The notes: generated by a model from the sequence alone, not told the origin. 64,000 nucleotides of DNA from Microbacterium terrisoli (GCF_030866805.1 NZ_CP133019.1:248001-312000); one strand, 5' to 3'. Counted from the first letter of the stretch, positions 14,754-25,974 are shown. Numbers and translations: made by a program.

Positions 14754-14942
14754 ATGGACAACTTCTGGGTCGCCGCGTTCTGGGGTCTCATCCCGACCGT
14801 CGTGGTGCTCGGGCTGTTCATCTTCATCCTGCGCTCGGTCATCCACCTGGACCGCAATGAGCGTCGCGCCTACGCGAAGGTCGAAGCCGAGGAGCGCGCG
14901 AAGCGCGGTCTTCCGCCGGCACCTCCTGTCGCCGGGCGCTGA
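14754..14942 (+). CDS. Small single-pass membrane protein
   Basis: 62 residues with one transmembrane segment (residues 6-28, rich in Val/Leu/Phe) and a basic, Glu-rich cytoplasmic tail ending Pro/Ala. The ATG at 14754 gives the typical short actinobacterial form; it is preceded by an AGAAGG-like purine run. Similar short proteins of unknown role are widespread in Microbacteriaceae. Confidence 0.72.
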   Translation: MDNFWVAAFWGLIPTVVVLGLFIFILRSVIHLDRNERRAYAKVEAEERAKRGLPPAPPVAGR

Positions 14943-15061
14943 CCCGGTCACCCGCTCCGCATCCGGCACTCCGCCCGCCCGGGCTGTGGCATCCCACCCT
15001 GATGTCTGGGATGTCGCCACCAGCAGTTACGCTGAAGCCTGACGTGAGCGAGGGGGAGCGC

Positions 15062-16522
15062 ATGACTGTCATCGCGACATGGTGGCCCCTGGTCGTCCTC
15101 TTATTCGACGTGGCGATCCGTATCGCCGCGGTCATCGTCGTGCCCCGCAATCGACGGCCGACGGCCGCGATGGCGTGGCTGCTGGCGATCTACTTCATCC
15201 CGGTCATCGGGGTGCTGCTGTTCCTGCTGATCGGAACCCCGCGCCTGCCGCGCAAGCGACGTCGCAAACAGGATGCGATCAACGACTACATCCGCGAGAC
15301 CAGCGCGCACCTCGACTTCGGCACGCTGCGCCCGCACGCCCCCGACTGGTTCACCTCGATGGTCACGATGAACCGCTCGCTGGGCGCCATGCCGCTTGCC
15401 GGCGACAACGAGGCGCACCTGATCTCGGACTATCAGCAGAGCCTCGACAACATGGCCGAGGTGATCCGCACCGCCGAGCGCTACGTGCACGTCGAGTTCT
15501 ACATCCTGCAGTCGGATGACGCGACCGACAACTTCTTCCGCGCGCTCGAAGAGGTCTCGGCGCGCGGGGTCACCGTCCGCGTGCTGCTGGACCACTGGGC
15601 CAATCGGGGAAAGCCGTTCTATCGCCGCACTCTCAAGCGACTCACCGACATGGGCGCGCGGTGGCAGCTGATGCTTCCGGTGCAGCCATTGCGCGGCAGG
15701 TACCAGCGCCCCGACCTGCGCAACCACCGCAAGCTCCTGGTCGTGGACGGCGATGTGGCGTTCATGGGTTCGCAGAACGTGACCGACTCGACCTACAACC
15801 TGCGCAAGAACATCCGTCGCGGCCTGCACTGGGTCGACCTGATGGTGCGCATCACCGGTCCGGTCGTGGCATCCATCAATGCGGTGTTCCTATCGGACTG
15901 GTACAGCGAAACCGACGAGACCCTCGAAGACGAAGTCTCGCTCTTCGAGGTCGCGGCCGAGAGTCCCGGCGATCTGGATTGCCAGATCGTGCCGAGCGGG
16001 CCGGGGTTCCGGTTCGAGAACAACCTGCGACTGTTCCTCGGGCTGCTGTACTACGCGCAGCGCAAGATCATCATGGTCAGCCCATACTTCGTGCCCGATG
16101 AGGCGTTGCTGCTCGCCGTGACCACGGCGTGCAACCGGGGGCTGCAGGTCGAGCTGTTCGTCTCTGAAGAGGGCGACCAGGCCATGGTCTACCACGCGCA
16201 GCGCAGCTACTACGAAGCGCTGCTGAAGGCCGGCGTGAAGATCTGGCTCTACAAGACCCCCTACATCCTGCACTCCAAGTCGATGACGATCGACGATGAG
16301 GTCGCGATCATCGGTTCGAGCAACATGGACATGCGCTCATTCGGTCTGAACCTCGAGATCTCGATGCTCGTGCGTGGCGAGGAATTCGTCGTCGAGATGC
16401 GCGAGATCGAAGAGAAATACCGTCGTCTGTCGCGCGAGCTCACCCTCGATGAGTGGAGCCAGCAGCCGCTGCGCTCGACCGTGCTCGACAACCTCGCGCG
16501 GCTCACGTCGGCGCTGCAGTAG
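15062..16522 (+). CDS. cls: Cardiolipin synthase (phospholipase D superfamily)
   Basis: Makes cardiolipin from phosphatidylglycerol at the membrane. The ATG at 15062 follows the purine-rich AGGGGGAG and gives 486 residues; in-frame starts at 15002 and 15044 are less well placed. Two N-terminal transmembrane segments (residues 4-22 and 34-55) precede two PLD domains with the HKD motifs HRKLLVVDG near residue 222 and HSKSMTIDD near residue 403. It is monocistronic. Confidence 0.92.
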   Translation: MTVIATWWPLVVLLFDVAIRIAAVIVVPRNRRPTAAMAWLLAIYFIPVIGVLLFLLIGTPRLPRKRRRKQDAINDYIRETSAHLDFGTLRPHAPDWFTSMVTMNRSLGAMPLAGDNEAHLISDYQQSLDNMAEVIRTAERYVHVEFYILQSDDATDNFFRALEEVSARGVTVRVLLDHWANRGKPFYRRTLKRLTDMGARWQLMLPVQPLRGRYQRPDLRNHRKLLVVDGDVAFMGSQNVTDSTYNLRKNIRRGLHWVDLMVRITGPVVASINAVFLSDWYSETDETLEDEVSLFEVAAESPGDLDCQIVPSGPGFRFENNLRLFLGLLYYAQRKIIMVSPYFVPDEALLLAVTTACNRGLQVELFVSEEGDQAMVYHAQRSYYEALLKAGVKIWLYKTPYILHSKSMTIDDEVAIIGSSNMDMRSFGLNLEISMLVRGEEFVVEMREIEEKYRRLSRELTLDEWSQQPLRSTVLDNLARLTSALQ

Positions 16523-16537
16523 CGCCTGGCGGCGGCA

Positions 16538-16772
16538 GGCGCCGAGCCCCACGGTTCGCCGGTGGCGGGCGCCGAGCCCCACGATTCAGCAGTCAGGTTC
16601 GACGGGTCGCGTGGCGCCCAGCTCGTCAAAGCTGACTGCTGAACGTCGCCCTCGAATTTCAGCAGTCGGTTTCGACGGATGGCAGGGCGGCGCACCGGTT
16701 ACAAGTGACTCCTGGATGCCGCGACCGGGCACGTTTCGTCGGTCGTCGGTGGATGCCGCGACCGGTCGTGTC
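16538..16772. repeat. Intergenic cluster of short direct and inverted repeats
   Basis: The 354-bp gap after cls contains a 16-bp direct repeat starting GGCGCCGAGCC (16538-16553 and 16568-16583), a TTCAGCAGTC direct repeat (16585-16594 and 16658-16667) with its inverted copy GACTGCTGAA between (16634-16643), and a TGGATGCCGCGACCGG repeat (16715 and 16751 regions). The inverted pairs could form alternative hairpins. No gene is seen. Confidence 0.7.
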
Positions 16773-16876
16773 CACGCGCGGCGCCGCCTCCTCCCCAGGG
16801 TGATCCGCGGCGCGAGTTGTGCACAGATCACCAGGAGGCCAACCGCCGCGAGCGTCCGGGTGGCCACGGTGGAGTC

Positions 16877-17890
16877 ATGCCCATCGATCTTCCAGACGAA
16901 TTCGAGTCGGCCTTCTCCGTCGCCGAGGCCCTCCGTGCCGGCGTACCCGCGTCGCGGCTGCGTCGCGTCGACCTGGGCCGGCCCTTCCGCGGGATGCGCA
17001 CAGCGCCTAACGTCGGCACGTCATCCCTCGACCCCGCCCCTGACCTCGACCCTGCCACTGACCACGCCGCCAAGCCGAAGTCCGCGTTCGAACTCGCCCG
17101 CGAAGCCGTGGTCGAGCGGGCGCGTCACTTCGCCGTCATCATGCTGCCGCACGAGTTCTTCTCGCATGTGACCGCCGCGATCCTGTGGGACCTGTGGCTT
17201 CCGTTTGCACTGGTGCGCGATCACGCCGCACTCGACGTCGCTGTCTGCGCACCGGCGCGACATCCGCGTCGCGCCGGTGTTGCAGGGCATCAGACTCCGC
17301 GCCGGTTCGTGCACGTGGTGACCCACCCGACGCTCGGGGTCCGCTTGGCCAGCCCTGCCAGCACCTGGGCGCAACTCGCGTCGGTGATCGGCGACCCGTA
17401 CGATCTGGTCGCTGCCGGCGATGCGGCGGTGCGTGAGCCGATGTTCGAGGGCGACCCGCCCGCGCTTGCGACACCGGCGCAGCTCGCGAGAGCCATCGCG
17501 GAAGGGCGCCGGGCCGGCATCACCGCGTTGCGCACGGCGCTGCCGCGCGTCCGGACGAGGTCTGCCTCGCGCCCCGAGACGCGATGTCGGCTCCTGCTCG
17601 TAGACGCCGGGCTGCCGGAGCCCCGACTCAATTGGAGTCTCGTCGACGCACACGGCAACACGATCGCCTGCATCGACCTCGCCTACCCGGAGTTGAAGAT
17701 CGCCGTCGAATACGAGGGCCAGCATCACCTCCGTGACTCGGCGCAGTGGACGAAGGACATCGCCCGCTACGAGTTGCTCGCGGCCCACGGGTGGCTCGTC
17801 ATCCGAATCACCAAGGACGCCCTCTTCTCCGATCCGCAGTCGATCGTCGAGCGCGTGCGTGCTGCCCGCGCGCTGCGCGCAGCGCGGTGA
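16877..17890 (+). CDS. DUF559 endonuclease-domain protein
   Basis: 337 residues from an ATG at 16877. The N-terminal half resembles a winged-helix AbiEi-like region (FSVAEALRAGVPASRLRRVDLGRPFRG), and the C-terminal third is a Vsr/DUF559-type nuclease fold with DLAYPELKIAVEYEGQHH, a bound-ion glutamate pattern, and RITKDALF. These proteins are abundant in Microbacteriaceae genomes; their cellular role is unknown. Both nuclease identity and any DNA-repair or defence role are family inferences. Confidence 0.75.
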   Translation: MPIDLPDEFESAFSVAEALRAGVPASRLRRVDLGRPFRGMRTAPNVGTSSLDPAPDLDPATDHAAKPKSAFELAREAVVERARHFAVIMLPHEFFSHVTAAILWDLWLPFALVRDHAALDVAVCAPARHPRRAGVAGHQTPRRFVHVVTHPTLGVRLASPASTWAQLASVIGDPYDLVAAGDAAVREPMFEGDPPALATPAQLARAIAEGRRAGITALRTALPRVRTRSASRPETRCRLLLVDAGLPEPRLNWSLVDAHGNTIACIDLAYPELKIAVEYEGQHHLRDSAQWTKDIARYELLAAHGWLVIRITKDALFSDPQSIVERVRAARALRAAR

Positions 17891-17893
17891 GAC

Positions 17894-18412
17894 TCAGTGC
17901 GTGCTGCTGCCGCGGCGGGTGGTGATGATCGGTCCCATTCCGCCTTCGGCCGGTGGAGTGGTCGCGACGGCGGGGCGTGTCGCGTCCCCGAAGGCCGAGG
18001 TGAGGATGTCGCGCACACTGTCGAATCTGCGCGACCAGATCAGCAGGTCGTCCAGACGCATCGGCTCGTCACCGTGCTGCAGGCGTGAGATCCGTTCCAG
18101 CGTCATCTCGGGCGACGTGGTCTTCAGCGTCTGGACGATTGTGGCGAGGTTGCTGCGCAGCATCAGCACCTCTTCGCGCACCGCGTTGGCCACCCAGTGC
18201 TGCAGGTTCGCGGCGATGAACCGCGCGTCGGTCGGCTCGATACCGGCGGCCGCCCGCTGCGGTTTGCCCCACCGCCCGAACATGTCGGGCCGGTCGACGA
18301 GGTCGCGTGGCCGCGTGGTCGGAGTGGGGGCGTCGGAGTCGTCGCGCCGCGGATTGAAGGTCAGGCCGGTCACGCCTTCGATGCTAGGACGGTTTCGGCG
18401 GCGGTTCCCCAC
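17894..18412 (-). CDS. Hypothetical protein with XRE-like C-terminal helices
   Basis: 172 residues, GTG start at 18412; a shorter start at the internal GTG of the VTGLTFNPRRDD segment is equally possible. The middle part holds a helix-rich region (ARFIAANLQHWVANAVREEVLMLRSNLATIVQTL) and then a segment ending LERISRLQHGDEPMRLDDLLIWSRRF that resembles the distal half of an XRE helix-turn-helix domain. It is convergent with the DUF559 gene. I do not recognise a named family. Confidence 0.55.
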   Translation of the reverse strand: MGNRRRNRPSIEGVTGLTFNPRRDDSDAPTPTTRPRDLVDRPDMFGRWGKPQRAAAGIEPTDARFIAANLQHWVANAVREEVLMLRSNLATIVQTLKTTSPEMTLERISRLQHGDEPMRLDDLLIWSRRFDSVRDILTSAFGDATRPAVATTPPAEGGMGPIITTRRGSSTH

Positions 18413-18432
18413 CGGGCTCGGGATGCCGGGCC

Positions 18433-18663
18433 TCAGTCGGCTCGCACGAGCAGGTCGCCGACCTCGCAGTCCAGGGCCCGGCAGATCGCCGACAAAGTCG
18501 AGTACCGGATCGCCCTGGCGCGATCGTTCTTGAGCACCGAGAGGTTCACGATCGACACTCCCACGATCCCGCTGAGCCCGGTCAGGGTCATCCCTCGCTC
18601 GGCGAGCAGTTCATCGAGCCGGCAGTGGATTCCGGATGCCTCGTCCTCCTCGGCGGGACTCAC
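18433..18663 (-). CDS. Small Cro/XRE regulator (YozG-like)
   Basis: 76 residues. The GTG at 18663 overlaps the stop of the upstream membrane-protein gene by four bases (GTGA), which decides the start. The sequence CRLDELLAERGMTLTGLSGIVGVSIVNLSVLKNDRARAIRYSTLSAICRALDCEVGDLL is a compact XRE domain of the kind encoded next to DUF2975 membrane proteins. It probably represses its own operon through the CGATA repeats at 19878-19909. Confidence 0.85.
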   Translation of the reverse strand: MSPAEEDEASGIHCRLDELLAERGMTLTGLSGIVGVSIVNLSVLKNDRARAIRYSTLSAICRALDCEVGDLLVRAD

Positions 18664-18690
18664 ACCAGCCCCTCCGTGTCGCGCTGTAGG
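18660..18690. repeat. 31-bp direct repeat, copy A (gene 3' end)
   Basis: Identical to 19355-19385. Both copies encode the last codons of the two DUF2975-like genes plus the start overlap of the next gene. Confidence 0.92.
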
Positions 18691-19358
18691 TGCATGCCGT
18701 AGCGCATGAGCGCCGAGAACGCGCCGAGCCCGATCGCCAGCCACACCGGCCACCAGTCGATCGCCCAGATTCCAGTGGCCTGCACGCTGCGTGGGCCGAG
18801 GCCCGCGGCAACGAGCTCGCTGAGTGCGCGCATACCGCCGGCCTGTGCCAGCAACTGAGTCGCCACCCCGCCGACGAGCACCACGATCGCGGCGACGAAG
18901 CTCAGCCGGGCGAGCTCGGGCGCGAACGGTCGTCCCTGCATGAATCGGAAGCACGCCAACGCGATCAGCCCCGCAAGGGCGACCGTCACGAGAGTTCCGA
19001 TCAGATCACCTGCGGCAAGGATGCCGCGAGTCGGCGTCGACAGAAGGTTGATCGCCGTGAGCTCCGCCGTCGTGAAGCCACCGCTGAGGTTGAACATGTC
19101 AGGGTCGGGCGGGGCCGCCCAGAACGCCAGCGTGCGGACGCCGAACGGAACACCGACATCGCGTTGAAACCACAGAACCGTCCGCACGATGCCCCAGAGC
19201 AGCGCGATTCCGCTCCACGCCGCTGAGATCACGAGCGCGATGCGCACGATCGGTGTTGCCTCGGCGGTGCGCCGCGCGCGGAACACCGCCATGATCAGCA
19301 GAATCACGCCGACCAGCGTCACCAGCGGCGGCAGAACGAACAGCACGAAGCGCATCAC
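18660..19358 (-). CDS. DUF2975-like membrane protein
   Basis: About 231 residues, starting at GTG 19358 or ATG 19355. Four to five hydrophobic segments are visible (residues 4-25, 38-60, 118-140, 152-175, 205-220), and the protein ends LQRDTEGLV. It is the middle gene of a three-gene minus-strand operon, overlapping both neighbours by four bases. The last 31 bp are identical to the end of the upstream paralogue. Confidence 0.75.
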   Translation of the reverse strand: MMRFVLFVLPPLVTLVGVILLIMAVFRARRTAEATPIVRIALVISAAWSGIALLWGIVRTVLWFQRDVGVPFGVRTLAFWAAPPDPDMFNLSGGFTTAELTAINLLSTPTRGILAAGDLIGTLVTVALAGLIALACFRFMQGRPFAPELARLSFVAAIVVLVGGVATQLLAQAGGMRALSELVAAGLGPRSVQATGIWAIDWWPVWLAIGLGAFSALMRYGMHLQRDTEGLV

Positions 19359-19385
19359 ACCAGCCCCTCCGTGTCGCGCTGTAGG
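19355..19385. repeat. 31-bp direct repeat, copy B (gene 3' end)
   Basis: Identical to 18660-18690. Flanking codons diverge at once, so identity is restricted to the gene junction. Confidence 0.92.
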
Positions 19386-19867
19386 ACCGCGCCGTATTTC
19401 AGCACGGCGGCCAGTGCGGCGAAGCCGAAGCCGGCTCCGATCGGCCAGAGCGGAATCGTGAACGATGTCGCCGCCTGCGGCAGGAGCAGGCTCAGATCGA
19501 GCCGTCCGTCGGCGAGCGCCGGCCCTTGCGCCCCGGTGACGGTCAGCAGCTCATGCGCCACCATCGCTCCGCCGAACTGTGACAGGACAGACCCGACGAT
19601 GCCTCCCGCGAGCACGACGACTGCGGTGGTGAGTGCCATGCGTACGGCGGCTTGCGTGAATGCGGCGCCGCGCACCAGCTGGAAGCACGTGATCGCGATG
19701 AGCCCTGCCACCGTTCCCGGGACGAGGAAGCCGATCGCCGAGCCGATCGCCCAGAGGGCGACTCCCACGGTCGCATCGATGCCCTTGCGCCGCCATCCGC
19801 GTGGGAGCAGCAACAAGACGGCGGCCGCAAGGAGCACGATCGCCAACAGCCAGGGCAGTGCGGTCAT
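19355..19867 (-). CDS. DUF2975-like membrane protein, shorter paralogue
   Basis: 170 residues from an ATG at 19867 preceded by AAGGAGAAGC. Hydrophobic segments lie near residues 4-20, 35-57, 78-100 and 138-158, and the C terminus LQRDTEGLV matches the downstream gene. First gene of the operon; the pairing with a Cro/XRE regulator is typical of DUF2975 modules. Function is unknown. Confidence 0.72.
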   Translation of the reverse strand: MTALPWLLAIVLLAAAVLLLLPRGWRRKGIDATVGVALWAIGSAIGFLVPGTVAGLIAITCFQLVRGAAFTQAAVRMALTTAVVVLAGGIVGSVLSQFGGAMVAHELLTVTGAQGPALADGRLDLSLLLPQAATSFTIPLWPIGAGFGFAALAAVLKYGAVLQRDTEGLV

Positions 19868-19877
19868 TGCTTCTCCT

Positions 19878-19909
19878 TATCGATATTCGTTGTTATCGAC
19901 AAACGATAT
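19878..19909 (-). promoter_or_regulatory. CGATA/TATCG operator array upstream of the DUF2975-XRE operon
   Basis: Within 32 bp there are three TATCG/CGATA half-sites, forming inverted pairs with spacers of 5 and 8 bases (TATCG-TTTGT-CGATA and CGATA-8-TATCG). The array lies 10 bp upstream of the first gene and is AT-richer than its surroundings, so promoter and operator probably coincide. Binding by the XRE protein is inferred. Confidence 0.6.
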
Positions 19910-19991
19910 GGATGCTGTGATCCGCTGTCAAGCCCCTGTCGGGCCGTATGCCGCCAGCGAACACCGGCTCGCGGCATCCGCACGCTCGTTA

Positions 19992-20006
19992 CGCTTCTAA
20001 CAAGCG
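19992..20006. promoter_or_regulatory. Short palindrome upstream of clpC
   Basis: CGCTT-CTAAC-AAGCG lies 27 bp upstream of the clpC start. ClgR or HspR control of clpC is known in actinobacteria, but the spacing does not match the published ClgR consensus, so the role is open. Confidence 0.35.
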
Positions 20007-20033
20007 CCAGAAGTGCGCCCGGAGGAGTCAGAG

Positions 20034-22553
<2,520 letters not shown>

Positions 22554-22569
22554 TCCAGCCGTGATGTGC

Positions 22570-22606
22570 CGATGCCCCGTCCCCATCCCTGGGGGCGGGG
22601 CATCGA
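22570..22606 (+). terminator. Intrinsic terminator after clpC
   Basis: A near-perfect GC-rich hairpin with GATGCCCCG/CGGGGCATC arms and a 7-base loop lies 17 bp after the clpC stop. No U-tract follows, as is common in high-GC actinobacteria. Confidence 0.75.
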
Positions 22607-22640
22607 CGGTTCACAGCATCCCGCGTCGTAGTCTGGAGCG

Positions 22641-23141
22641 GTGACCGACATCGTGATCCGCTCCGCACGCACCGCCGACGTGGCAGCCATCCAGCAGCTG
22701 CTCGAGCCGCTCGTGGATCGTCGCATCCTGCTCGGCAAAGAGCCGGTGGCGCTGTACGAAGCGGTGCAGGAATTCGTCGTGGCAGAGCTGGACGGCGAGG
22801 TCATCGGATGCGGTGCGCTGCACGTGATCTGGCGCGACATCGGCGAGGTCCGGACGCTTCTGGTGCGCGACGATCGCCTGCACCAGGGCATCGGCGGCCG
22901 GATCGTCGAGGTGCTCGAGGCGCGGGCGATCGAACTGGGGCTCGCGCGCCTGTTCTGCCTGACCTTCGAGGTCTCGTTCTTCCGTCGGCACGGTTTCGCC
23001 CCGATCGGCGAGCACGTGGTCGATGCCGATGTGTACACGCAGCTGCTGCGCAGCCCCGACGCCGGCATGGCCGAGTTCCTCGACCTCGCCCACGTCAAGC
23101 CCAACACGCTCGGCAACACCCGCATGCTCAAGCACCTGTGA
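22641..23141 (+). CDS. Amino-acid N-acetyltransferase (GNAT, ArgA-type)
   Basis: 166 residues from a GTG at 22641. The GNAT acetyl-CoA site is seen as VRTLLVRDDRLHQGIGGRIVEVLEARA, and the C terminus (AEFLDLAHVKPNTLGNTRMLKHL) matches actinobacterial N-acetylglutamate synthases of the Rv2747 type, which act on glutamate or leucine for arginine synthesis. No other arg gene is near, so the pathway role is inferred from family only. Confidence 0.82.
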   Translation: MTDIVIRSARTADVAAIQQLLEPLVDRRILLGKEPVALYEAVQEFVVAELDGEVIGCGALHVIWRDIGEVRTLLVRDDRLHQGIGGRIVEVLEARAIELGLARLFCLTFEVSFFRRHGFAPIGEHVVDADVYTQLLRSPDAGMAEFLDLAHVKPNTLGNTRMLKHL

Positions 23142-23202
23142 CCGCGCTGGATCTTGGCGCGCCGTACGCGAACGGAGACAGCGCTCGACCTACCCTGACA
23201 GG

Positions 23203-23919
23203 GTGAGTACGTCAGGACGCCGCCATTCGCCCGCCGTCTATCGTCGGCGTCGGCTCGCCCTGCTGCTCGTGCTGCTGGTCGTGGTCGCCGTGGTCTGGCT
23301 GCTGATCGCCCGCCCGTGGCAGGCCGGCGCGACGCCGGCCGCACAGGTCGGCCAGCAGAAGCCTGCCGACCCGGTCGTGCCGGCGGTCTCCAGCGCACCG
23401 CAGACGCCGGTGGCCACACCCGACGCCTCGACATCGCCCACGCCCGGCGCATCGGCGTCGCCCACGCCCGGAGCATCGAGCCCGGCGGCCCCCAGCCCCG
23501 GCGCGTCGGCAGCGCCGTGCGCCACCGCCGACATCGCGGTGAAGGCCGTGACCGACAAGACCAGCTACCCGTCGGGCACTGACCCGAAACTGTCGGTCCA
23601 GCTGACCAACACCGGCTCGACAGCCTGCATGCTCAACGTCGGCACGAGCGCCCAGGTGTTCACCATCACCAGTGGCAGCGACACGTGGTGGCGCTCGACG
23701 GACTGCCAGAGCGAACCGAGCGACATGTACGTGATCCTCGCTGCCGGCCAGAAGGTCGCAAGCGCCCAGCCGATCGTCTGGGACCGCTCGCGATCGAGCG
23801 TGGCGACCTGTCAGGCGAAGGACCGGCCGAAGGCGCCCGGCGGCGGAGCGACCTACCACCTGAGCGTGTCGGTGGGCGGCATCGATGCCGTCGACGACGC
23901 GCTGTTCCAGCTGCACTGA
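23203..23919 (+). CDS. Membrane-anchored protein with DUF4232-like extracellular domain
   Basis: 238 residues from a GTG at 23203. A basic start and one transmembrane segment (residues 18-38) are followed by a Pro/Ala/Thr/Ser linker containing PTPGAS repeats and a C-terminal beta-sandwich-like domain with four cysteines. Conserved patterns such as KTSYPSGTDPKLSVQLTNTGSTACMLNVG are typical of secreted actinobacterial DUF4232-like domains. It is probably exported and tethered; no ligand is known. Confidence 0.68.
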   Translation: MSTSGRRHSPAVYRRRRLALLLVLLVVVAVVWLLIARPWQAGATPAAQVGQQKPADPVVPAVSSAPQTPVATPDASTSPTPGASASPTPGASSPAAPSPGASAAPCATADIAVKAVTDKTSYPSGTDPKLSVQLTNTGSTACMLNVGTSAQVFTITSGSDTWWRSTDCQSEPSDMYVILAAGQKVASAQPIVWDRSRSSVATCQAKDRPKAPGGGATYHLSVSVGGIDAVDDALFQLH

Positions 23920-24094
23920 CGCGCTGCAGCCTTCAGGATGACAAGTGGTCTGATGTCCCCCGAAGAGGGGACAGCGGATAGGGCGCCATGGCTCGTACAC
24001 TTGAAGTACACGTCGTGCGGTTACGCGGTGAAGCTGTCCCCAGCAGCCAGTGGTCCTGTCCCCAGCAGGCCCCCAACCGCGAGCACGACGCTTC

Positions 24095-24142
24095 GGACCC
24101 TCTCGAGTCGCCCAGTCCCCAATGAGCGATTCGAGAGGGTCC
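24095..24142. terminator. Hairpin in the gap before 24182
   Basis: GGACCCTCTCGA pairs with TCGAGAGGGTCC across a loop region of about 20 bases including one mismatch. It lies between the DUF4232-like gene and the next coding sequence and could end the former or shape the leader of the latter. Confidence 0.55.
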
Positions 24143-24181
24143 TCTCTTCGTGGCGCCGTGCGCGCCGACTACGCTGGAGAC

Positions 24182-24589
24182 GTGGCATCCGGCAAGAAAC
24201 GCGCCAAGAAGAAGCAGCTCGAGTTCCGCAACACCCAGCTGGCGGATGCGCTGCAGACCCAGGACATCGCCGCCGTCGCGTTCGCGCTGCGGCATGGCCC
24301 GACCGTGGTGCCACTCATGCGCGCAGGCGCCCGTGACGATCCGCGCGATGCGGGCGAGGTGTGGACGTATCGCGACCCCGACTCGGGGGATGTCGCACTG
24401 CTGCTGTTCAGCGACGCCGTGCACAAGCCCGAAACGCTGCCGCCGGCGGTCGGACTGCACTCGGCGGCCTGGCTGCGCGCGTTCCTGGGTGCGCATGTCG
24501 ACCAGATCACGACCGTGTTCTTCGACATCGCCGGCCCCCACCCGATGCAGGCGTCGCCGGCCGACATCATCGCGGCGCTGGACGCCTGA
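24182..24589 (+). CDS. Hypothetical protein (SseB-like fold possible)
   Basis: 135 residues from a GTG at 24182 with CTGGAG in front. The N terminus is Lys-rich (ASGKKRAKKKQLEFRNTQL), then an alpha/beta body with GPTVVPLMRAG, DVALLLFSD and SAAWLRAFLG segments that recall SseB/suppressor-type small domains. It is convergent with radA, 14 bp apart. No function can be given. Confidence 0.6.
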   Translation: MASGKKRAKKKQLEFRNTQLADALQTQDIAAVAFALRHGPTVVPLMRAGARDDPRDAGEVWTYRDPDSGDVALLLFSDAVHKPETLPPAVGLHSAAWLRAFLGAHVDQITTVFFDIAGPHPMQASPADIIAALDA

Positions 24590-24603
24590 GACGCAGAACG
24601 GGC

Positions 24604-25974
24604 TCAGAACTGCGGCACGCCGTCGGTGGATGCCGCGGCCATCGCCGTCGCCTTCAAGGTGCGCAACGCGCTGCTGATCGACTCGGCCCGCTCGTCGATG
24701 ACGGTGCGGTAGCCCAGGCGCGCCGCTTCGTGCCGCCGCTGTGCGGCCTGGGCGACCGGGCGGATCTCGCCCGACAGGCTCAGCTCGCCGATCGCGGCGA
24801 CGTCGTGGCGCACGGCCTTCTCGGTGCGGGCCGTGGCGATGGCGATCGCGATCGCGAGGTCGGCGCCGGGCTCGATCAGGCGCACGCCGCCCACCGTGGA
24901 GACGTAGACATCCTGCTTCGACAGTTCGACGCCGGCGCGCTTCTCCAGCAGCGCCAGGATCATGGCCACACGTGATGCGTCGACGCCGCTGACCACCCGG
25001 CGCGGGTTGGGGCCGGAGGCGGCGACGGTCAGCGCCTGCACCTCGACCGGCAGGGCGCGCCGACCCTCGAGGGCGATCGTGATGCACGTGCCGGCGACCG
25101 GCTTGCCGCTGCCGAGGAACAGCCTGCTGGGGTCGGGGACCTCTTCGATCCCTGCTCCGGTCATGTCGAAGCATCCGACCTCATCGGTGGGACCGAAGCG
25201 GTTCTTCAGGGTGCGCAGGAAGCGCAGCGACGTCTGCCGGTCGCCCTCGAAGTGGCACACGACGTCGACGAGGTGCTCGAGGATGCGGGGGCCCGCGATC
25301 GACCCGTCCTTCGTGACGTGCCCCACGATGACCACCGGCAGCGACCGCTCCTTCGCGACGCGGATCAGGGTCGCCGCGACCTCGCGCACCTGGCTGGGGT
25401 GCCCGGCCAGCCCGTCGGACAACGCCGAAGACACCGTCTGCACCGAGTCGACGATCAGCAGGTCGGGCTCGACCTCGTCGATGTGACCGAGGATCGTGGC
25501 CAGGTCGGTCTCGCTGGCCAGGAACAGTTCGTCGTGCAGCGCGCCCGTGCGCTCGGCGCGCAGGCGCACCTGCGCTGTGGACTCTTCACCGCTCGCATAG
25601 AGCACGCGGCGGCCCGCCCGCGCCGACTGCGCGGCCACCTCGAGCAGCAGCGTCGACTTGCCCACACCCGGCTCGCCTGACAGCAGGATCGCCGCGCCCG
25701 GGACCACACCACCGCCGAGCACGCGATCGAACTCGGCGATGCCGCTCGTGCGCCGCGGCGTCGCAGCGATGTCGATCATCGTGATGGGCTGCGCGCTGCG
25801 GCCGGCGGACGGGGCCAGCGGCGAGACCTTGCGCGCGGCGATGCCCGTGGACTCGGTGGATTCGACGACCGTGCCCCACTGTTGGCACTCGCCGCACCGG
25901 CCGACCCACTTCAGCGTCGTCCACCCGCACTCCGTGCAGCGATACGGGGAGGCGGTGGAGCGCTTTGTGACCAT
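24604..25974 (-). CDS. radA: DNA repair protein RadA/Sms
   Basis: Branch-migration ATPase in homologous recombination, 456 residues. The N-terminal zinc finger has cysteines at 13, 16, 27 and 30. Walker A GEPGVGKST is near residue 103, the RadA-specific KNRFGPTDE motif near 258, and the C-terminal Lon-like domain ends the protein. Start ATG at 25974. No linked disA is visible at this end. Confidence 0.96.
   Translation of the reverse strand: MVTKRSTASPYRCTECGWTTLKWVGRCGECQQWGTVVESTESTGIAARKVSPLAPSAGRSAQPITMIDIAATPRRTSGIAEFDRVLGGGVVPGAAILLSGEPGVGKSTLLLEVAAQSARAGRRVLYASGEESTAQVRLRAERTGALHDELFLASETDLATILGHIDEVEPDLLIVDSVQTVSSALSDGLAGHPSQVREVAATLIRVAKERSLPVVIVGHVTKDGSIAGPRILEHLVDVVCHFEGDRQTSLRFLRTLKNRFGPTDEVGCFDMTGAGIEEVPDPSRLFLGSGKPVAGTCITIALEGRRALPVEVQALTVAASGPNPRRVVSGVDASRVAMILALLEKRAGVELSKQDVYVSTVGGVRLIEPGADLAIAIAIATARTEKAVRHDVAAIGELSLSGEIRPVAQAAQRRHEAARLGYRTVIDERAESISSALRTLKATAMAAASTDGVPQF

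Noticed and set aside
19992..20006. ClgR site at clpC
   Set aside because: Spacer of nine bases between CGC and GCG does not fit the published consensus; kept only as an unnamed palindrome.
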